A stretch of DNA of 64,000 bases from Armigeres subalbatus (Eukaryota > Arthropoda > Insecta > Diptera > Culicidae), in the NCBI RefSeq assembly GCF_024139115.2, contig NC_085141.1:392508632-392572631 (forward strand), given 5' to 3'. The translations under genes and the position numbers were made by a program. Below, piece by piece: positions 58,166-64,000 of this stretch. The notes below the pieces were generated by a model. The model did not search any database and had not been told where the DNA came from. It was given only the letters and a program-made list of their open reading frames with translations. Position 1 is the stretch's first letter. Each line of letters opens with the position of its first letter.

Positions 58166-59893
58166 TCCAAAAACAATAACTTGGATCTGAAACATCGCAA
58201 TTATTAATGTAATGCCGGAAAGATGAAAAACAAATAAATTCTAGAACGATATAGAAATTACGACTTTTTTATTAGTTCAAGATTTTATCATTTTTTAATA
58301 TTTTTAAATTACTGGATTCTGAATAAAACATTGTAATTCTGATCGAAATTCCAGGATATTAATTAATAAATATTTCTAGGTGTCAGCTTCTGAGAAATTT
58401 GATTTCCTGTTCCCAGAAATGTGATAGAAGTTTTTGATAGAACCTTTGAGAATTGAGGATCTTGGAATTTGAGATTATAATCGCATAATGCTGTGATGTG
58501 CATGCGAAGCCCTGCACCCCAAAGCTCAGCAAAATTATACATTGCTACATAGCGGATTTTGCTGAAGTTGACTGGTTTCGAGGCTTGACCCGGTTCAGGC
58601 TAGTAATTTTTCCTGGAGAAGTCAATTTTGTTTGTACAGGGGCTGCACAAAAAGTTTAGATTGGCAAAATTGTGACGAAACTCGATGCTTAAAATAATCC
58701 GAATTTGATAAAACCGAAACCGAAAAATTCTTCTAGTTTTCTATTCTTTACCTAAACCATCGATTTACGAACATTGGTGATTTTCTGGGTTTTTCGAGGG
58801 CATGTTAAAAACGCATGTTTTGCTTACCATTGTTTGGGACATGAACCTTCATAGTAATTTATGATTTACCAAGAATCTGGAGCTAACATTCCGGCTAATG
58901 GTAGCTACATGTCAAAAATCCGTTATCAAAAATGTTTCTTCTATCAGCTTCTCGCAAAGCCACGAACTTTGATACCCATAATCAGCCTAGAACAATTTCT
59001 GCGTTCAAATATTCCAGCTTCATGAAAATCGGATTATCAACCATTCTGTCTTATTCCTGTACATCGATTGCATATTATTTTCCCTTAAAACCGATGAAAC
59101 CATATGCCCTGTTGCGCATTGACAGCCATGTATAGAAGACATTTTTCCTCGGAATTTTCAAACTTATTCACCGTTGGTTCTAACACAAATGAAAACACGC
59201 TCAAATTCATTTTTTTAACCCTGTATATCTGTGATGCGTCTACGATCAAAATATCACAAGTCAGTCGAAAAGTCGCTTGGTGCGGTTTGGCTGAACCCCG
59301 ACCAATTGTGGTTAAAACAGATACCGATTTATTTCCAACAATGCGCCGTTCTTATAATTAAAAACAACAAATCCAAAATCGAATCTTGTAAGAAAATTTT
59401 GGATGCAGAACCGGTCGAATTGTAACTAAAATATCGTTTATCCACACCTTCTTTTTTACTTCATTCCTGAGAATACGCGATACAACATGTGCAGTAGAGC
59501 TCAGACTCTGAACATTGTGTGGAATTTTCACTTGAGTGCTGCTGTTTTCGGCAATTGCCACTCGATGATATAGTTACTTTCTGCTGAGTTATGCTGCCGG
59601 CAACGACCAATCGATGATTCTTTTTGCGCTGCAACAGCTCCTGTGCGGCCCTCGTATCCGCTCTCCGTGAAGTCTTGATTGAACTGAGGATTAGAGCCTG
59701 AGCCGTAAGTTGCACGATTATGATGTCTGTGTTTGCGATGCACGTTCGGGATTGGTTCACCGATTTTTAGCCACTGTTTATTTTTTATTATTATTTATTT
59801 GGCTTAGCGCCTTTTATCCATTGTTTTTGAAAGTTTTTGAAAGAGAAATCTTAAAATCTCCAGAACTAGATTATAAGACGGCTAAGTTTTCAG
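58166..59893. other. Unassigned interval with one exon-like frame
   Basis: The minus-strand frame 59528-59743 is 71 codons with balanced composition ('YGSGSNPQFNQDFTESGYEG'). It has no recognised domain, a weak acceptor and only a fair donor (CAA|GTGAAA). It could be an exon of an unknown gene or a transposon relic. Confidence 0.3.
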
Positions 59894-60000
59894 CCCGAGC
59901 AGCATAAGTCAGACAAAATTGGTTGCAGCAACTTGATTGTGATCAAATCTGGTCCCATATGAGTTGCAGTAACCTATGTAGAACATGTGTGCTGCTAGGG
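59894..60000. mobile_element. 107-bp palindromic MITE
   Basis: The left half begins CCCGAGCAGCATAAGTC and the right half on the other strand begins CCCTAGCAGCACACATG. Both reach 'GGTT.C.GCAACT' near the centre. A related end, 'cccgagcaacacacatgttg', occurs at about 35252. Confidence 0.55.
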
Positions 60001-60605
60001 AGCCCATGTAGCAAAATAAACCATGCAAAAGAATCGTATGAAATCTGAGCTCAGTTTTAAGAATTTTCAGAAAATTCAGAATTCAATTTTGCGTTAAAGT
60101 ATAACTCAAAGGACGCCGATACTGTGACATCCACGAAAAAAGTTATAACGCTTCGAAGATTGATTATAAAAACCACATGCAAAAAATCGATTATTCTGCC
60201 AGAACTACTGAACTACGTGGACCAATAATTTAAATGAGTGTTATTTCAAAACTATAGATCTTATGGGCCTTGGATTCCGACAAGAAGGAAGATGGGTTTT
60301 GTCCTCTGACAACCATAGGTTGTCCGATAGTGCTGGCAGAAACATGATTTCATTTCATTTAATATGGCATATGGTTTGAACAATCAACTTTCGAAGCGTA
60401 ATAACATTTGTTATAGGCCTTTCAGCTACGTACCTTCTTCGGTCAAGTCTTTCGGCATCTATCAGACTGTAGGCTAACGTATTGAATCACGTGATTGACG
60501 ATAAATTGAAGCCGCTAAGAGCAAAAATGTAAAAAAGTGCGTTTTCCCATACTAATCTCCATATTAATTTAAAACGCGATGCGGAAAGCGAGGAAGCAAC
60601 CAATC

Positions 60606-61465
60606 CACAGTGTTTTATTTCGTCGTTTTCACGATCGAAATACAAAAACTCGAAAAGTGTTGATTTTTGATATAGGGTTTGTTCACAGAAGTTTCAAGAT
60701 ATTTAGGAGCGCATCTTTCGATAAAAACAGTTTGATGATTAATCTCCCTAAAAGTGAGTTGAGAAAATTATGTTTTCACCAGAATGAGATAGACACACAG
60801 TGTCTTCCGCAAAGTTGTAGCAAATTGTAATACGAGCAACTTTGCTGAACATACCGAGTCTCTATCTCTTATATATAACAAACTTAAGACGTTTCATGTA
60901 AAAACCCCTTTAAAATCATATTTTTCATTCTAAACCTTTCCACTCCACTTTCAGCATAGGGTGCAGAAATTTGCGACTTTTTGCAATTAAGGGAGTAATT
61001 ATAAGTGGAAATACCTCTAAAAATATGTATAATTTAAAGATAACTTTTGTTGTATGTGAGATGGAAAGTTACAATGTTCAGAAAAAACATGTTATTTTGC
61101 TTGCTTAACAACTTGCAAGAGACGGAAAATGGGAAAAATCATTGGAAGGAGTTAGAATGAAAAATATGATTTATAATTATATAAAACGTCTTAAGTTTGT
61201 TATATATAAGAGATAGAGACTCGGCATGCTCAGCAAAGTTGCTTGTAATTTGCTACAACTTTGTGGAAGTCACTACGTGTCTATCTCATCCTGATGAAAA
61301 AAAATAATTTAACTCACTTTTAGGGGGATTAATCATCAAACTGTTTTTATCGAAAGATGCGCTCCTAAATATCTTGAAACTTCTGTGAACAAACCCTATA
61401 TCAAAAATCAACAGTTCTCGAGTTTTTGTATTTCGATCGTGAAAACGACGAAATAAAACACTGTG
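60606..61465. mobile_element. 860-bp foldback element, 5-bp target duplication
   Basis: Arms of about 340-380 bp are inverted copies at around 90 % identity: CACAGTGTTTTATTTCGTCG at the left and its complement at the right. CAATC flanks both sides (60601-60605 and 61466-61470). The arms contain a common frame ('HSVLFRRFHDRNTKTR') seen on both strands, a consequence of the inverted arrangement. The middle, about 60960-61140, is unique. Confidence 0.85.
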
Positions 61466-61470
61466 CAATC

Positions 61471-62355
61471 GGGCCCATATTTTACACAGTTGATTGGGGT
61501 CCCAACCGATTCAGAAAAACCTTGATAATAAAGTTTGCGTATGGATAAAGCTTGAGTTTTTCCATACAACTGCGCTCCACTTTAATGCACATGCTACCGA
61601 AATTGACAAATTGATACTAAGTTTACGGAAAAAAAATCTACGTGTCTTGATGGGACACAAACCGACATCCTTGTGCTTTCTAGATAGCAACCACTTAACG
61701 GACACGTTCGTGGAAAAGCCTTCAGAATTCGAGTACATACGTCCACCGCTGTCTTTCATATTTGCTGTCTTCCGCCATTATTAGCCGTCTGAGCAAATTG
61801 CGACAGCTGCGAAGAATGGTCTCACAAACATCGAATGCTTTAGCCAACCAGATGTACATTTTTACTTTCAACTCAAACTTTTTCAGAAAATTGATGTGTT
61901 TATCGGCTATGCAGTCTGATGACCAGCTAAAACGCTATATTAATTCTGATCCGACGTTTCGGTACCTTTATTGGTCCTTTTTCAATGGATTAAAATCGCT
62001 CAGCGTTTCATTGTCATAAGTGTCCTTCTTATAGTCAAATATTTGAGTGTTCTAAACATCAGCTAATCCGGTATCCGTTATATTATGTGAACTGTTAATT
62101 TAAACACCGGATTATTATCACGTCAGGTTATTATCTATGAAAATTTAATAGAATTCATGGTTGAATATATCATATCACATACTCTTATCTCGCGAAAATC
62201 GAAAGCTTCCAAGTCACGTTTTAAGGATCAGTTGGCTTGAAACTTTGTCGTCATCGTCGTCGACGTTTGTGGATTCAGTCAATGTGAAACACACGTGTGC
62301 TCTCGTTTTACTCCTCGGCTAGTTGTCTTCGATGCAGTGCACTAGTGCCATCCAG
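61471..62355. other. Unassigned interval
   Basis: No gene, inverted end or tandem array was recognised. Short frames on both strands at 61494-61784 have no known motif. Confidence 0.35.
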
Positions 62356-62596
62356 CAATTCAAGACAAAATTTTCTAAACGACTTATCTGCTTTTGTAAA
62401 CAAAGATTCAAACGACGATTTGACGAATCTGATAGCTCTCCCACGCAAACCAACACCATCAACAGGTAGTGGAATCCTTCATCTACCTATTGATGGTGTT
62501 GGTTTGCGTGGGAGAGCTATCAGATTCGTCAAATCGTCGTTTGAATCTTTGTTTACAAAAGCAGATAAGTCGTTTTGAAAATTTTGTCTTGAATTG
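62356..62596. repeat. Nearly perfect 241-bp hairpin (114-bp arms, 13-base loop)
   Basis: The left arm 62356-62469 and the right arm 62483-62596 are reverse complements except at two positions (within 'aattttctaaacg' and 'catcaacaggtag'). The loop is TGGAATCCTTCAT. The outer ends are CAATTCAAGACAAAATTTTC. No target duplication is visible at the edges (ccag on the left, ttct on the right). Such arms would give a long double-stranded RNA if transcribed. Confidence 0.95.
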
Positions 62597-63857
62597 TTCT
62601 GTACATATGTCGACATAAGAAGCATTATTCAAAATTGGAAGGCGGGATAAGATGGTTTAATCAACCTGTTTGAAGATTTTTCTAAATCATAGATTCAAGA
62701 TTTGAAAAAGTGAAGTGAATGTTAACATTTTTCGAATTTGGTATTATTTGGCATTGCGTGAAATGCGCATTTTTGAAAATTACTTTCATCAGGATCAATT
62801 CCGTAAATGTTCATTTCAGCCCGACCTCCCGTGCACTTTTCTGGAACCTTGTTTGTTTTCCGCAACTAACCCAATTCACCCATTCTGCAGCTGACACTAC
62901 TGCAGCAGTAGTTTCACACCGGTATGTGTGCAGTTTAATCATCATTACAGCTAAGCGCGAGAGCGAGCAAAATTACCATCTTTTCTTTTCAAAGAAGTGA
63001 CCTTCTTAACATTTCCCCTTCGTCATCACTGTGCTTGGCGCGCTTGGTGCTCGCGGAACAAAAGGAGCAGGATTCTTTTTTTTTTTTGCTCTTCACCGTC
63101 GTCACATTTTCCACGAGGCACCAGACGAGAGCTTTGTAAACTCTTTGGTTCGTATCTATGTGCCTCTTAAAGTTAAGCGCACCGAATGTGCGAATGAGGA
63201 AGTGAAATGGGCTCATGTTTCTTTTGTAGAATGATGATGGCGACGACGAATTCGCTCTTCGGATTGAGTACCATCCACCCTCGCCACTGCACCACTGCCG
63301 CCCACGCACGGGGTGCAGAACACGTGTGCTACCGGTGAGTGTTGAATGGTGATGCGGCTCGAAAACGGGTCACGTGCAAGGTGAGATGTGAAGCTGGAGT
63401 CAACTTTGAAGATGATCTTTTGTTCAATGCGCTATAATTAGTTGGAATACTTTGTGATTTACGAGTGTGAAAGTTTTTTGTGCACTACTTCAAAAGTGAT
63501 ATGATTTTGGCTTAGAACTATTCTATCAAGATATTTCCCTTTCCGAAACGAGTAGCCTCGTATCAGAGCAGCTTTATTATTATTATTAAGTTTAACTTTA
63601 AAAGGGATTAAAAGGGATTTTCTAAACGTTCTTTCCTTCTGTCAAAAACATCACACCGGAGCTATGCGGCTAACAATTATGTGATCCATCTGAAAACGCA
63701 AAACGATCATTAGACCGATAGTAAACTACAAAACTACGGACACGGGAGCTGCATAATGTATACGTGGATATATGACGGTTTTCGAAATAATAGTGTTGCG
63801 AACTACGAATGGTTGGATGCAGTTGAAAGTTCAGTTCAAATTGCGGGGCAGGGCCGT
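62597..63857. other. Unassigned interval
   Basis: No protein domain was recognised. A moderately GC-rich stretch at 63.0-63.4 kb has open frames on both strands with no known motif and a 13-T run at 63077-63089. Confidence 0.35.
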
Positions 63858-64000
63858 TTGGCCGAATGCCATTTGGCCGAAGGCCACTAGACCGAAAATT
63901 GTTTGGCCGAACAGAACAGACCATTATGCCAAAAGTCATTTGGCCGAAAGGGTAATATAGCCGAATAGGTCATTTGGCCGAATAGATCAATAAATATCGT
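63858..64000. repeat. TTGGCCGAA minisatellite, truncated by window edge
   Basis: Units such as 'gccatttggccgaaggccac' and 'ggtcatttggccgaatagat' repeat every 17-20 bases and continue to the last base. Same family as 34132-34600. Confidence 0.85.

Overview
The window looks like non-coding, transposon-rich DNA from a culicine mosquito, most probably Aedes. The evidence is a tRNA-derived SINE of the Feilai type (B box, 'cttccctgggcat' and 'gttaataactgtggaagtgc' body, GAA-repeat tail), an ITmD37E-like transposase relic, several non-LTR retrotransposon lineages, and many small TA-, TTAA- or 8-bp-flanked MITEs. No bacterial, tRNA, rRNA or CRISPR signal was found.

The only host gene I can support is a neuroligin on the minus strand. 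Four consecutive exons are visible: 43382-43528 (end of the cholinesterase-like ectodomain), 31480-31717 (acidic stalk), 30794-31026 (transmembrane segment) and 30269-30501 (cytoplasmic tail with a His/Gln tract). Splice sites and codon phases agree across all three junctions. The first intron is about 11.7 kb and holds a 1.9-kb CCAAAT-type satellite, several MITEs and SINE pieces. A shorter satellite of opposite orientation lies upstream of the 147-bp exon, so that exon is bracketed by complementary arrays. Upstream ectodomain exons and the 3' end of the gene were not found.

Region by region. 0.8-2.0 kb: broken LINE. 2.1-3.5 kb: hAT element with a perfect 8-bp target duplication. 4.7-8.4 kb: TTAA-flanked MITE, then a 3.3-kb element with GCC-rich inverted ends and a degenerate AATTCC array inside. 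8.4-13.4 kb: mostly unassigned. 13.4-19.1 kb: two decayed Jockey-type LINEs, the first split by a LINE tail with RNase H. 19.3-21.0 kb: ITmD37E transposase pseudogene split by a 764-bp long-inverted-repeat MITE. 21-24.3 kb: SINE head and three MITEs. 24.9-28.3 kb: 3.47-kb RTE-sized LINE with a 12-bp target duplication. 30.2-43.5 kb: neuroligin exons and introns. 46.3-47.6 kb: TTAA-flanked foldback element. 49.4-52.8 kb: a 3.4-kb palindrome with TG...CA ends and a retroviral-like primer-binding motif at its centre. 52.8-56.1 kb: second LINE, whose 5' region matches that of the 25-kb LINE although the proteins differ. 56.1-64 kb: MITEs, a hAT end, a foldback element, a nearly perfect 114-bp-arm hairpin, and a TTGGCCGAA minisatellite running off the right edge.

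Boundaries come from reading inverted ends and target duplications by eye. Family names for LINEs and MITEs are tentative where stated. No database search was run.
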